Shown here piece after piece: positions 16,807 to 25,405 of a stretch of 64,000 bases of DNA. Position 1 is the stretch's first letter; every line of letters starts with the position of its first letter. Position numbers and translations under genes: made by a program. The DNA comes from Planctomycetota bacterium (GTDB lineage: Bacteria > Planctomycetota > UBA1135 > GCA-002686595): the NCBI GenBank assembly GCA_016709875.1, contig JADJLZ010000006.1:186001-250000 (forward strand). Reading direction: 5' to 3'. The notes beneath the pieces are model-generated. The model had not been told where the DNA came from, did no database searches, and was given only the letters and a program-made list of their open reading frames with translations.

Positions 16807-17787
16807 ATGATGCACGGCGAGACGATCCGCTTGACCCACGACTCCAAGACCGCCGCCAGCCAGACGAGCCTGCGCACCACCGCGGTGGTCTCGACCTGGA
16901 ACAAGGCCGCCGACCTGCGCGAGAACCTGTCCGCGCTCGTGGCCCAGACGCTGGCCTTCGAGTCGATCGTCGTCGTCGACAACGCCTCGAGCGACGACAC
17001 GGTCGAGATGGTGCGGCGCGAGTTTCCCCTCGTGCGCCTGATCGTGATGCCGCACTCGCGCTACGGCGCCTGCGAGACCTTCAATCTGGGTTTCGCCGCG
17101 AGCACCAGTCCGCTGACCGCGATCCTCGACGACGACATCGTCATGCCGCCCGACTGGCTCGAGAAGGCGACCGCGCGCATGCAGCGCGAGCCCGAGACGA
17201 CCGCGATCGTCTCGACGCAGGTGATCGAACCGGGCACGCCCGAGAGCTACCTCCAGTCGCCGCGCGTCAACCAGGAGCGCTACATGTCGACCTTCCGCGG
17301 CTGCGCGAGCCTGGCGCGCACGCGCGCGCTGCGCGAGGCCGGCGGCTACGACGAGCGCCTGTTCATCTACGGCAACGAGCGCGATCTCACCTGCCGCCTG
17401 CTCAACCTGGGCTACCGCGTGCTGCAGTACCCCGGCTGCAGCGTGTTCCACAAGACGCCTTTTGGCATCAAGCTCGGCAAGCGCAGCCTGTACTACCACG
17501 CGCGCAACGCCTGGATCTCGATGCTCAAGTACGCGCCACTCTCCGACCTGGCCAAGATGCCCTTCCTCGTGCTCTTCAAGGTCGTGCTGCGCGGCGGCTC
17601 GAAGGAGAACACCGGCGAGGTCAGCGACGCGGTCGGGACGATCGGCATCGGCCGCGCGCTGCGCGAGACGCCGGGCGCGTTCTGGGTCATCACCAAGGCG
17701 GCCTTCAGCGTGCTCTGGAACGTGCCCTACTGCCTGAAGCACCGCGCGCCGGTGCGCTCGAGCGACTTCGAGTTGCCGCTGCACTGA
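16807..17787 (+). CDS. Family 2 glycosyltransferase
   Basis: Codes for 326 residues. GT-A fold features are clear: TTAVVSTWNKAADLRENLSA, IVVVDNASSDDTVEM, the DxD-type AILDDDIVMPPDWLE, FRGCASLARTRALREAGGYDE and NERDLTCRLLNLGYRVLQYP. This type resembles rhamnosyltransferase-like enzymes that work from the cytoplasmic face with nucleotide sugars. The C-terminal 90 residues hold amphipathic helices (HARNAWISMLKYAPLSDLAKM) seen in membrane-associated members. It follows the PIG-L-like gene by 32 bp. Two adjacent in-frame ATG codons (16807, 16810) can serve as the start. Donor and acceptor are not predictable. Confidence 0.85.
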   Translation: MMHGETIRLTHDSKTAASQTSLRTTAVVSTWNKAADLRENLSALVAQTLAFESIVVVDNASSDDTVEMVRREFPLVRLIVMPHSRYGACETFNLGFAASTSPLTAILDDDIVMPPDWLEKATARMQREPETTAIVSTQVIEPGTPESYLQSPRVNQERYMSTFRGCASLARTRALREAGGYDERLFIYGNERDLTCRLLNLGYRVLQYPGCSVFHKTPFGIKLGKRSLYYHARNAWISMLKYAPLSDLAKMPFLVLFKVVLRGGSKENTGEVSDAVGTIGIGRALRETPGAFWVITKAAFSVLWNVPYCLKHRAPVRSSDFELPLH

Positions 17788-17801
17788 GCGGCGCCGCGCC
17801 T

Positions 17802-19127
17802 TCAGGGAAGCCTGCGGTAGAGCGCCCAGGTGTACGAGGAGGGGCCGGCCGCCTCGAACACGCGCGCGAGCGCGTAGTGACGCACGCCGAGCGCGAGCTG
17901 CGGCGCGCGCTCGTGTTCGGTCACGATCCACCAGTCGACGCCCTCGGCCGGCGGCTTCTGGAACCACTGGATCGCCTTGACGAGGCCGCGCGAGTGGTAT
18001 TCGACCGTGAGCCGCGTGTCGAAGGGCAGGTCGCTCGAGAGCGTCATCCCCGGCGCGGGCGTCTGCGCGGCCATGTACTCGAGGGCCGCGCGGAACTGGC
18101 CGCGTCCCGCGCGCGCGAGCTGCACGTCGCGCAGGCCGTTGTGCAGCGCGATCAGCGCGAGCAGCAGCAGGCCGACGACGCGCGGCAGCCGCTCGAGCGC
18201 GCGTCCGAGCAGGATCAGCACGCCCGCGAGCGGCACGCTGAAGTAGCGCAGGGCGACGAAATCGGGCCGCAGGATCAGCGCGGTCGCGAGCGGGGGGGCG
18301 AGCAGCAGCAGCGCGGGCACGAGTGCCGCGCGGCGCTCGAGCAGCAGCGCGCCGAGCAGGAGCAGGCTGCCGAGCACGGCGAAGGCGAGCGTCTGGGGCG
18401 TGCCGAAGGTCCAGCCCAGGGCCTCGATCCAGACCGCGCTCCAGCTCCACTCGTCGCCACCGCCGTAGGCCATCCCGCGCACGAAGCCGAAGTAGATCGC
18501 GAGCACGAGCGCGGCGGGGGGCAAGTGCAGCTTGAGCACACGTGCGAAGGGCCGGCCGAGCGAGCCCGCGGCGAGTGCGGCCCAGCCGAAGACGAAGGTG
18601 AAGTGCGAGCACAGTCCCAGTGCGGCGCACAGCCACCACACGAGCATCGCGCGCGGGCTGCCGCTCTCCTGCGCGCGCTCGAGCGCCAGCCAGCCGCCGA
18701 GGAAGCAGGCCACGGCGGGCGCGTAGCCGCGCGCCTCGGAGGAGTAGTACGCGAGCAGCGTCGAGGTCGCGGCCAGCAGCGCGCAGGCAAGGCCGGCGAA
18801 GGGGCTGCGGCGCGCGCCGAGGAATCCGGCGCACAGCACCGCGACGGTCCCCGAGGCGATCGACAGCGCGCGGTAGGCGAGCGCGCCCGCGGAGTCGCCC
18901 AGGAGGTGCATCCAGAGCGTGTTGAGCGGGTGATTGTTGTCGTGCGCGACGCGCCACACCTCGAGCGGCGAGTGCACCTCGCGCGCGAGCTTCCAGCTCC
19001 AGATCTCGTCCAGCCACAGGTCGCCCTGCGCGAGCCACAGCCGCAGCGCGAGGCCGAGCAGCGCGAGCAGCCCGAGCGCGAGGAGGAAGCGCGCGCTCGG
19101 CGTCGCAGGGGCGGCACGGCTCGGCAT
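17802..19127 (-). CDS. GT-C (PMT/ArnT-like) membrane glycosyltransferase
   Basis: Codes for 441 residues with about ten membrane helices. Near the N-terminus LWLDEIWSWKLAREVHSP has the acidic first-loop motif (DE) of GT39/GT83 enzymes, followed by HDNNHPLNTLWMHLLGD with the usual N-H-P element and ARGYAPAVACFLGGWLA. The C-terminal soluble part (about 120 residues) contains YHSRGLVKAIQWFQ and is poorly conserved. Such proteins use polyprenyl-phosphate sugars as donors. It converges with the GT2 gene and is divergent from the carbonic anhydrase gene. The acceptor is unknown. Confidence 0.75.
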   Translation of the reverse strand: MPSRAAPATPSARFLLALGLLALLGLALRLWLAQGDLWLDEIWSWKLAREVHSPLEVWRVAHDNNHPLNTLWMHLLGDSAGALAYRALSIASGTVAVLCAGFLGARRSPFAGLACALLAATSTLLAYYSSEARGYAPAVACFLGGWLALERAQESGSPRAMLVWWLCAALGLCSHFTFVFGWAALAAGSLGRPFARVLKLHLPPAALVLAIYFGFVRGMAYGGGDEWSWSAVWIEALGWTFGTPQTLAFAVLGSLLLLGALLLERRAALVPALLLLAPPLATALILRPDFVALRYFSVPLAGVLILLGRALERLPRVVGLLLLALIALHNGLRDVQLARAGRGQFRAALEYMAAQTPAPGMTLSSDLPFDTRLTVEYHSRGLVKAIQWFQKPPAEGVDWWIVTEHERAPQLALGVRHYALARVFEAAGPSSYTWALYRRLP

Positions 19128-19235
19128 GGGGGAGCGCGATGCTGCGATTCGGGGAGCCGGGCATCAAGTGCGGCGCGCGGACTCCGATGACAAGTGCACT
19201 TCCTCTCCCCGGCCGAGAGCCCCGAATTTCCTTCC

Positions 19236-19988
19236 ATGCGCACCCTCCTCTGCCTGTGTACCGGCCTCTTCGTCTGCGTTCCCGTCCTGCGCTCCGCCGT
19301 CGGCGGCCCGGACCTGGAGCGCGCGCGCGAGGCGCGAGCGGACCCGCTCGAGCGCCTGGCGAGCGGCAACCAGCGCTACCGCAGCGGCAAGGCGGACCAC
19401 TTCAACGAGGACCGCGAGCGCCGGCGCGACCTCGCGCACGCGCAGCATCCCTTCGCGCTGGTGATCGGCTGCGCGGATTCGCGCGTCCCGCCGGAGCTCG
19501 TCTTCGACCAGGGCCTGGGCGAGCTCTTCGTCGTGCGCAGCGCGGGCGAGGTGCTCGACGACCTCTCGATCGCGAGCGTCGAGTACGCGGTCGAACACCT
19601 CGACGTGCGCACGATCATCGTGCTCGGGCACGAGCGCTGCGGCGCGGTCACGGCGGCGCTCTCGGGCGGCGAGCTCCCGGGCCACCTGAAGTACCTCGCG
19701 CGCGCGATCGAGCCGCACATCGAGGAGGCGCGCGCGCAGCTGCCCAAGCCGGCCGACGGCGCGGCCCCCGGGAGCGCCGAGATCCCGCCCGAGGTGCTCG
19801 ACGCGGCGGTGGAGCAGAACGTGCGCGGCGTGATCGCCGACCTCGAGAACTGCGGGCCGATCCTCTCGGAGCTCGCGCACACGGGCGAACTGCGCTTCGT
19901 CGGAGCGCGCTACGACCTGGACACGGGTGCCGTCGAATGGCTCGGGCAGCCCAAGGCGCAGGAGCCCGCCAGCCGCCGTCCTCGCTGA
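19236..19988 (+). CDS. Secreted beta-class carbonic anhydrase
   Basis: Codes for 250 residues. Beta-carbonic anhydrases interconvert CO2 and bicarbonate at a zinc site. The ligands are visible as C79 (in CADSR), H132 and C135 (in HERCGA), together with the D81/R83 dyad. GNQRYRSGK, PFALVIGCADSRVPPE and VVRSAGEV are family-typical. Starting at 19236 gives a clear signal peptide (MRTLLCLCTGLFVCVPVLRS), so the enzyme is probably periplasmic; the longer frame from 19194 would mask that signal. An in-frame GC-rich inverted repeat follows the stop. Confidence 0.9.
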   Translation: MRTLLCLCTGLFVCVPVLRSAVGGPDLERAREARADPLERLASGNQRYRSGKADHFNEDRERRRDLAHAQHPFALVIGCADSRVPPELVFDQGLGELFVVRSAGEVLDDLSIASVEYAVEHLDVRTIIVLGHERCGAVTAALSGGELPGHLKYLARAIEPHIEEARAQLPKPADGAAPGSAEIPPEVLDAAVEQNVRGVIADLENCGPILSELAHTGELRFVGARYDLDTGAVEWLGQPKAQEPASRRPR

Positions 19989-20010
19989 CGCGCGCGTGAA
20001 CCCGCGCGCG
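19989..20010 (+). terminator. Alternating CG hairpin after the carbonic anhydrase gene
   Basis: Two 8-base CGCGCGCG arms flank a TGAACC loop directly after the carbonic anhydrase stop codon and before the next gene. It can fold into a stable stem-loop. There is no T-run, so it may act as an RNA-stability element instead of a terminator. Confidence 0.3.
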
Positions 20011-20033
20011 CGGCATGGTAGGTCTGGTCCCGC

Positions 20034-21122
20034 GTGAGCGAGAGCGACCCCATCCCCGGCCCGGTCTCGGTCGTCGTCGTCAACTTCGACGGGGAGGCGT
20101 ACCTCGCGCGTTGCCTCGACGCGCTGCGCGCGGCCGGTCCGGGCATCGACGAGGTGCTGCTGGTCGACAACGCTTCGAGCGATCGGAGCCTGGAGATCGC
20201 CGCGCGCTACCCCGAGGTGTCCGTGCTGCGCCTGGCGCGCAACGAAGGGCCCAGTCCGGCGCGCAACGCGGGCCTGCGCGCGGCGCGCAATCGTTGGGTG
20301 CTGCTGCTCGACAACGACGCGCTGCTGCAGCCTGGCGCGCTCGAACGGCTCGTCGCGGCTCTGCGCGCGGCCGGCCCGGGCGTGGTGCTGGCGGAGCCGC
20401 GCAGCGTGTTCGCGAACGATCCGGGGCGCGTGCACTACGACGGCGGCAGCCTGCACTACGCGGGTCTGATCGCGCTGCGCAACTTCTACGTTCCGCTCGA
20501 GCGCGCGCAGGGCGCAGGCGCGGTCCAGATCGACTGCGCCGTGGCGGTGGCGCTGCTCGTCGACCGCGAGCGCCTGCTCGAGATCGGCGGCTTCGACGCG
20601 CGCTATTTCATCCTGTTCGAGGACCTCGACCTGTCGTACCGGCTGCGCGCACGCGGCTGGAAGCTGCTCGCGGTCGAAGAGGCACTCGTCCAGCACCTGG
20701 GCGGCACGAGCGGGATCAGCTTCCGGGAGGGGCCGAGCTACCCCGCGCGGCGCGTGTACCTGCACTCGCGCAACCGCTGGATCTACCTGCTCAAGAACTA
20801 CCGCGTCTGGACGCTTTGCGTGTGCTCTCCCGGCCTCGCGCTCTACGAGGCGGCAGGCTTTGGTTTCGCCCTGCTCGCGGGCGCGCCGCTGGCCTGGCTG
20901 CGCGGCAAGCTCGACTGTCTGCGCACGCTAGGGGAACTGCTGCGCGCGCGCAGCCAGTGCCAGCGCGGCCGCACGCACGGCGACGGCTCGCTGCTCGTCG
21001 GCGGACCGCTGACGACCACGCCCGACGCGATGGCCGGCGGCGCACGACGGCGGCTGCAGCGCGCGCTCGACCTCGCCCTGCGCACCTGGTGGGCGCTCGC
21101 GCGGCGGCTCATCCCGCGCTGA
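20034..21122 (+). CDS. Family 2 glycosyltransferase
   Basis: Codes for 362 residues, GTG start. The GT-A domain shows VSVVVVNFDGEAYLARCLDAL, EVLLVDNASSDRSLEIA, EGPSPARNAGLRAARNRWVL, the DxD-type LLLDNDALLQPGA and ALLVDRERLLEIGGFDARYF followed by EDLDLSYRLRARGWKL. This is the rhamnosyl/galactofuranosyl-transferase-like branch. The C-terminal 100 residues carry one or two hydrophobic segments and a basic tail, suggesting a membrane-attached enzyme. It ends against the convergent haem-binding gene with no gap. Substrates are not predictable. Confidence 0.85.
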   Translation: MSESDPIPGPVSVVVVNFDGEAYLARCLDALRAAGPGIDEVLLVDNASSDRSLEIAARYPEVSVLRLARNEGPSPARNAGLRAARNRWVLLLDNDALLQPGALERLVAALRAAGPGVVLAEPRSVFANDPGRVHYDGGSLHYAGLIALRNFYVPLERAQGAGAVQIDCAVAVALLVDRERLLEIGGFDARYFILFEDLDLSYRLRARGWKLLAVEEALVQHLGGTSGISFREGPSYPARRVYLHSRNRWIYLLKNYRVWTLCVCSPGLALYEAAGFGFALLAGAPLAWLRGKLDCLRTLGELLRARSQCQRGRTHGDGSLLVGGPLTTTPDAMAGGARRRLQRALDLALRTWWALARRLIPR

Positions 21123-21545
21123 CTAGAGCCCGTCGCTCCACTTCTTGATCGCCTGCAGCTCCTGTGGCGTCGGCTGCGCGTCGCGGTGGATCCACAGGTA
21201 GGGGCCGAGCGGCATGTCGCCCTTCTCGATCTCCTCGAGCGCCTCGCCGGACTTCGACGAGCGCTTGTTGTCCGAGTAGCTCTGCCACTCGGAGAAGTTG
21301 AGCTTGCGCCGGCCGACGTTCGTGTCGCGCACGATCAGGAAGGCGACCGGGTTGACGTAGGCGTACCAGGGCCAGCGCGTCTGGTTGGAATGGCAGTCAT
21401 AGCAGCAGCGCACGAGCGCCGCCTTGACCTCCGGCGGGGCGTCGAGGTCGCCCGTGACGGGCGGATTGGTGCGGCCCGCCGGCACGAGTTGCAGCACTGC
21501 GAAGAGGCCCAGGAGCACCCAGAACACGATCTTGAGCTTGCGCAT
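21123..21545 (-). CDS. Membrane-anchored haem-binding domain protein (CxxCH)
   Basis: Codes for 140 residues. An N-terminal helix (MRKLKIVFWVLLGLFAVLQLVP) anchors it, then NPPVTGDLDAPPEVKAALVRCCYDCHSNQTRWPWYAYVNP contains CYDCH, a single covalent haem c site. The layout (NPPV, CYDCHSN...WPWY, then W..Y..) matches the PF14376-type haem-binding domain found in periplasmic proteins. It may take part in electron transfer or c-type cytochrome assembly. The ATG at 21545 starts the hydrophobic helix directly; an ATG at 21557 is possible. It is divergent from the GT4 gene with under 30 bp between them. Confidence 0.8.
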   Translation of the reverse strand: MRKLKIVFWVLLGLFAVLQLVPAGRTNPPVTGDLDAPPEVKAALVRCCYDCHSNQTRWPWYAYVNPVAFLIVRDTNVGRRKLNFSEWQSYSDNKRSSKSGEALEEIEKGDMPLGPYLWIHRDAQPTPQELQAIKKWSDGL

Positions 21546-21572
21546 CGTTCCAGCCATTCGGTCGGGCAGTGT

Positions 21573-22964
21573 ATGTTCGCGGGCCCAGGCGCGCACTTGA
21601 AGATCCTGCTCGTCAGCCACGGCTACCCGCCCCGGGCCCAGGGGGGCACGGAACAGTACACGGCAGAGCTCGCCCGCGGCCTCGCGCGCGAAGGCCACTC
21701 CGTGGACGTCTTCGCCGCGCGCAAGGAGATCTCGCTTCCCGACCTCTCCTGGCAGGAGTCGCAGGTCGAGGGCGTGCGCCTGCACGAACTGGTCAACAAT
21801 CTGTTCCACGAGAGCTTCGAGCAGACCTGGTCGCAGGAGCGCGTCGCCGCACGCTTCGCCGAGCGCCTGGCCCGCGTCGGCCCGCAGGTGGTCCACTTCC
21901 AGCACCTCTTGTACTGGTCCTTCGAATGCGCGGGCGCGGCCGCGGCCTCGGGAGCGCGCGTGTACTTCACGCTGCACGATGACTGGCTCTCGTGCCCGCG
22001 CTTTGGCCAGCGCCGGCACCCCGACGGCGGCCTGTGCGAGCGCGTCGACTTCGAGCGCTGCGGCACCTGCCTCTCCGATTTCAAGTTTGCGCAGAGCCCG
22101 CTCGAGCGCGGCGTCGGGCGCGCGTTGGCCGGTATCCGCTCGCTCTCGGGGCTCGACCTGGGCCCGCTCGCGCGGCGCGCGGGTCGCGCGGGCGGCGCGG
22201 GCGGCGTGGCGGCTCCCGACCCGCAGCGCGCGCGCGACTTCGCCAGCGCCGCGCGCGTGCGCATGCAAGACGCGCGCGAGCGCGTGCTGCCCGCCGTGCG
22301 GCGCTTCTTCGCACCCAGCCGCTTCCTGCGCGAGCGTTTCGTCTCCGAGTGGGGCCTCGAGGAGGAGCGCGTGCTGCACTTGCCCTTCGGCTTCGAGCGC
22401 GCGAGCCAGCCTGTTCCGCGCAGCGAGCATTCAGGGCCGCTGCGCATCGCCTTCCTCGGCGCGCTGATCCAGACCAAGGGCCCACAACTGCTGCTCGAAG
22501 CCTGGGGCGCGCTCGATCCCGCGCTGCGCGCGCGCGCGCAGCTGCACCTCTTCGGCCCGCGCGGCCACGAGCCCGAGTTCCAGGCGCAGCTCGACCAACT
22601 CGCGCAGGCCTGCGGCGCGCAGCTCGCCGGGCCGCTCGCGCGCGCGGACGTGCCCGCGCTGCTCGCGCGCACCGACCTGCTCGTCGTGCCCAGCCTGTGG
22701 TGGGAGAACTCGCCGCTGGTGATCCAGGAGGCGCTCGTCGCGCGCACGCCGCTGCTCGTCGCCGACAAGGGCGGCATGGCCGAGCTCGTCGAGCCGGGCG
22801 TGGACGGCTGGCGCTTCCGCTTCGGCGACGCGGGCGCGCTCTGCGAGGCACTCGCGGGCTTGATCGATGACCCCGAGCGTCTGCGCTCGCTCCCGGGCCG
22901 CGCGCGTGCGCTGCCGACGCCCCAGGAGCACCTGGCCGCGCTGGTGCAGGAGTACGCGCGATGA
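21573..22964 (+). CDS. Family 4 glycosyltransferase
   Basis: Codes for 463 residues. N-terminal Rossmann domain: KILLVSHGYPPRAQGGTEQY with the GGTE glycine loop, VHFQHLL and LHDDWLSCPRFGQRRHPDGG with a C..C pair (C..RCGTCL). C-terminal donor domain: GPLRIAFLGALIQTKGPQLLLEAW and the E-x7-E type region VPSLWWENSPLVIQEALVARTPLLVADKGGM. These are hallmarks of GT-B retaining enzymes. A spacer of about 90 residues between the domains is rich in arginine and alanine. The stop overlaps the start of the next gene (ATGA), which encodes only a similar N-domain. Confidence 0.85.
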   Translation: MFAGPGAHLKILLVSHGYPPRAQGGTEQYTAELARGLAREGHSVDVFAARKEISLPDLSWQESQVEGVRLHELVNNLFHESFEQTWSQERVAARFAERLARVGPQVVHFQHLLYWSFECAGAAAASGARVYFTLHDDWLSCPRFGQRRHPDGGLCERVDFERCGTCLSDFKFAQSPLERGVGRALAGIRSLSGLDLGPLARRAGRAGGAGGVAAPDPQRARDFASAARVRMQDARERVLPAVRRFFAPSRFLRERFVSEWGLEEERVLHLPFGFERASQPVPRSEHSGPLRIAFLGALIQTKGPQLLLEAWGALDPALRARAQLHLFGPRGHEPEFQAQLDQLAQACGAQLAGPLARADVPALLARTDLLVVPSLWWENSPLVIQEALVARTPLLVADKGGMAELVEPGVDGWRFRFGDAGALCEALAGLIDDPERLRSLPGRARALPTPQEHLAALVQEYAR

Positions 22965-23701
22965 GGATCGCGCTCGCGAGCGCCGCCGGCGACGCGCTCA
23001 CGCCGCGCCTTGTGGCCGCGCTGCGCGGCGCGGGCGCGCAGGTCGCCTGGTTCGGCGGGGGCGCCCCGCTGCGCAGCGACCTGCACCCCGGCCACTGGCA
23101 GAAGAGCTGGCACCCCGCGACCGCGCGCGCGCTGCGCAAGCTGCTGCGCGAGGAGCGCATCGAGGTCTTGCACGTGCTGCACTGGCGCGCGCTCTCGCGC
23201 GACCTCGTCCACGCCGCCGCGCGCGAGCGCGTGCCGGCGCTGCTCTCGCTGCAGGACGCGAGCGCCACGTGCCTGCTCGGCACGCGCGTCCTGCCCGAGG
23301 GCGGCCCGTGCGACGCGCCCGCGGGCCCCAACCCCTGTCTCTCCTGCGCCGCGCGCGTCGAGCCGCGCACGCCCTGGATCCCGCCCGATGCGCAGTTCCT
23401 GGCGCGCTTCATGCACCAGCAGGACCTCGAGCGCGAGTTGCGCCTCGCGCGTGCGCTGCTCGTGCACGACGCCGAGGGTCGCGAACACGCGCGGCGCTTC
23501 CTGGGCGGATTCGAGGTGCTCGAGGTCCCCACAGCGCAGCTCGACGACGCGCTGCTCGCGCGGCGGATGCTCGAGCTCTACGCGGAGGCGCTGAGCGCGG
23601 GCGCCCCGGATGCGGGCGCAGCCGAGAATCCCTACGCCACGCTGCTCGCCGAGGCTTCCGCGCGCGAGTGGGATGCGGCCGCGGCGCGCGCGGGGAGCTA
23701 G
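22961..23701 (+). CDS. Orphan GT4-type N-terminal domain protein
   Basis: Codes for 246 residues. The layout matches only the acceptor half of the preceding GT4 enzyme: MRIALASAAGDALTPRLVAAL, WFGGGAPLRSD, EVLHVLHWRALSRDLVHAA, SLQDASATCLLGTRVLPEGG and a C....C..C block (NPCLSC) that parallels the LHDDWLSC...CGTC region next door. No donor-binding C-terminal domain follows; the protein ends soon after a possible linker. It could be a non-catalytic partner of the GT4 enzyme or a truncated duplicate that is kept in frame. Its start lies inside the stop of that gene. Confidence 0.6.
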   Translation: MRIALASAAGDALTPRLVAALRGAGAQVAWFGGGAPLRSDLHPGHWQKSWHPATARALRKLLREERIEVLHVLHWRALSRDLVHAAARERVPALLSLQDASATCLLGTRVLPEGGPCDAPAGPNPCLSCAARVEPRTPWIPPDAQFLARFMHQQDLERELRLARALLVHDAEGREHARRFLGGFEVLEVPTAQLDDALLARRMLELYAEALSAGAPDAGAAENPYATLLAEASAREWDAAAARAGS

Positions 23702-23705
23702 GATC

Positions 23706-24614
23706 GTGCGCGTGCGACACCTCGCGATCCCTTTCTTGATCCTCGGCGTTGCGGCCTGCGCCGCTCCGCGCGGTCCGGCCGATTCGGGCCGCGTCGTGCG
23801 CGAGGACGAACTGCCCGCGCGCGAGCGCGAGGTCTGGGAGAGCTACCACGCCGGCGGACCAGCCTGGGAGCTCGAGCGCGAGCGCGTCCTCGCGGATCCC
23901 GGACTCGCGCGCTTCCTGGTCGACAACCTGGTGCGCGAGATGGTCCAGAGCTACGACCACTCGCGCCTGGCGAGCTCGGGCGAGCGCGCCGGCCCCTTCG
24001 AGCGCGCCTGCGACGAGCTCGTGCGCTGCGCGGGCGCCTCGACCCCGGTGCTGGCAGAGATGCTCGCGTTGCGCGACGGGATCGTGTCCTTCCTCGCCGC
24101 CGACCTGCTCGCGCGCATCGGCGCGAGTGCGCTCGAGCCGGTGCGCGCCAAGCTGGGCTCGGGCCAGGCCGAGGTGCGCCGGCGCGCGGCGGAGCTGCTC
24201 GGCCGGCTGCCGAATGCGGGCGCGGCCGAGGGGCGCGTCGAAGAGGGCCTGGGAGCGCTGGCCGAGCGCGACCCGGCCTGGATCGTGCGCGCGCAGGCGG
24301 CGCAGGCGCTCGGCGCCCGCGGGGCGCAGCACGCGCACAAGGGCTATGCAGCCGGGGTGCTCGCGCGCTGCCTCGCCGATCCGGACCCCGCCGTGGTGGA
24401 GAGCGCGACCAAAGGCCTGCGCGCGCTCGCCGAACCGCGCGCGATCCCGATCCTGATCGACGCGCTCGAGCGCAGCAGCTCCAGCGGCAACGTCTCGGCC
24501 CTGCACGCGGCTCAGGACGCCCTGCGGGCCCTCTCCGGGGAGCAGGCCGACCGCAGCCCGGCCGAGTGGCGCCGCTGGTGGACCGAGGTGGGAGAGCGGG
24601 CGCTGGTCCATTGA
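23706..24614 (+). CDS. HEAT-repeat lipoprotein
   Basis: Codes for 302 residues, GTG start. Hydrophobic signal with lipobox GVAAC near residue 16. After a helical region with LARFLVDNLVREMVQSYD, HEAT/PBS-lyase-like repeats run through about residues 125-265: DGIVSFLAADLLARIGASAL, EVRRRAAELLGRLPNAG, WIVRAQAAQALGARGA and PAVVESATKGLRALAEP. Such repeats bind partner proteins. The C-terminus ends WRRWWTEVGERA, similar to planctomycete HEAT lipoproteins. It follows the orphan GT-like gene by 5 bp, so co-transcription is likely. No enzymatic role is visible. Confidence 0.75.
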   Translation: MRVRHLAIPFLILGVAACAAPRGPADSGRVVREDELPAREREVWESYHAGGPAWELERERVLADPGLARFLVDNLVREMVQSYDHSRLASSGERAGPFERACDELVRCAGASTPVLAEMLALRDGIVSFLAADLLARIGASALEPVRAKLGSGQAEVRRRAAELLGRLPNAGAAEGRVEEGLGALAERDPAWIVRAQAAQALGARGAQHAHKGYAAGVLARCLADPDPAVVESATKGLRALAEPRAIPILIDALERSSSSGNVSALHAAQDALRALSGEQADRSPAEWRRWWTEVGERALVH

Positions 24615-24637
24615 CCCCCCCGGGCCTCGGCCGCACC

Positions 24638-25207
24638 ATGGCGTCGCCCATGGCCGACTGGAAGATCAAGACCCGCACCCCTGAGTGTTCCACCTGCAGC
24701 CGCGCCTTCCCCGAGGGAGAGCGCCACGTCTCCGCCCTGAGCCTGCAGGGGGAGGAGCTGCAGCGCTTCGACTGCTGCGAGGCCTGCTTCCGGCCCGAGG
24801 CAGGGCGCGAGGACCTCTTCTTCTGGTACGCACGCTCGCGGCCGGGCAAGACCCGGGCGCTGGAGTTCGACCTGCCGACGCTGGAGCAGCTGTTCCTGGG
24901 CCTGGAGGGCCGAGCGGAGCGGCGCATCCGCGAGATGCGCTACGTCCTGTGCTTGATCCTGATGCGCAAGCGGCGCCTGAAGTTGCAGCGCGTCGAGCGC
25001 GGCAGCGAGGGCGAGGCGATGCTCGTCCGCCGTCCGCGGCGCGAGGAGAGCCTGCGCGTCTTCGTCTTCGATTTCAGCCCGGAGCGCCTCGAAGAGCTGC
25101 GCCACGAACTCTTGCAGGTCTTCGAAGGCGCCGATCCCGCGCTCGTTCCCGAGCCGGTCGAAAGCGCGGCTGGAGTCGACTCAGACGTGGACTCGGCCGG
25201 AAGCTAG
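24638..25207 (+). CDS. Zinc-ribbon-like protein of unknown function
   Basis: Codes for 189 residues, with a second possible ATG at 24650 (MADWKIKTRTPECSTC). Two CxxC pairs, CSTC near residue 20 and CEAC near residue 52, spaced about 30 residues apart and joined by FPEGERHVSALSLQGEEL, look like a zinc ribbon. The central part is basic and helical (RRIREMRYVLCLILMRKRRLKL), and a C-terminal helix F.PERLEELRHELLQVF precedes an acidic tail. I recall proteins of this form in planctomycete genomes near cell-division genes, but no function is known. It lies 274 bp upstream of mraZ. Confidence 0.65.
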   Translation: MASPMADWKIKTRTPECSTCSRAFPEGERHVSALSLQGEELQRFDCCEACFRPEAGREDLFFWYARSRPGKTRALEFDLPTLEQLFLGLEGRAERRIREMRYVLCLILMRKRRLKLQRVERGSEGEAMLVRRPRREESLRVFVFDFSPERLEELRHELLQVFEGADPALVPEPVESAAGVDSDVDSAGS

Positions 25208-25271
25208 CTTCCGCGCCGAAAAAATCAGCTCCTTCCCAATACTGGGATCTCTGTGCCGTTGGATCCAGACT

Positions 25272-25286
25272 ACCACAAGCTGTGGT
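25272..25286. repeat. Inverted repeat ACCACA-AGC-TGTGGT
   Basis: A perfect 6-bp inverted repeat with a 3-base centre, placed about midway between two copies of GTTGGATC. It could be a dimeric regulator site or a small hairpin. It lies about 200 bp upstream of mraZ, and nothing else is known about it. Confidence 0.4.
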
Positions 25287-25405
25287 GTAGGTTGGATCAA
25301 GGTACCTCTAGGGAAAGAGGTGCGTCGGCGGCGGACTCGGGACCCGCTCCGAAGGCCGCCGAGTGGGCCTTGTGGGGCCTCCGGTGGGAGGGTTGAATGA
25401 GTTCG

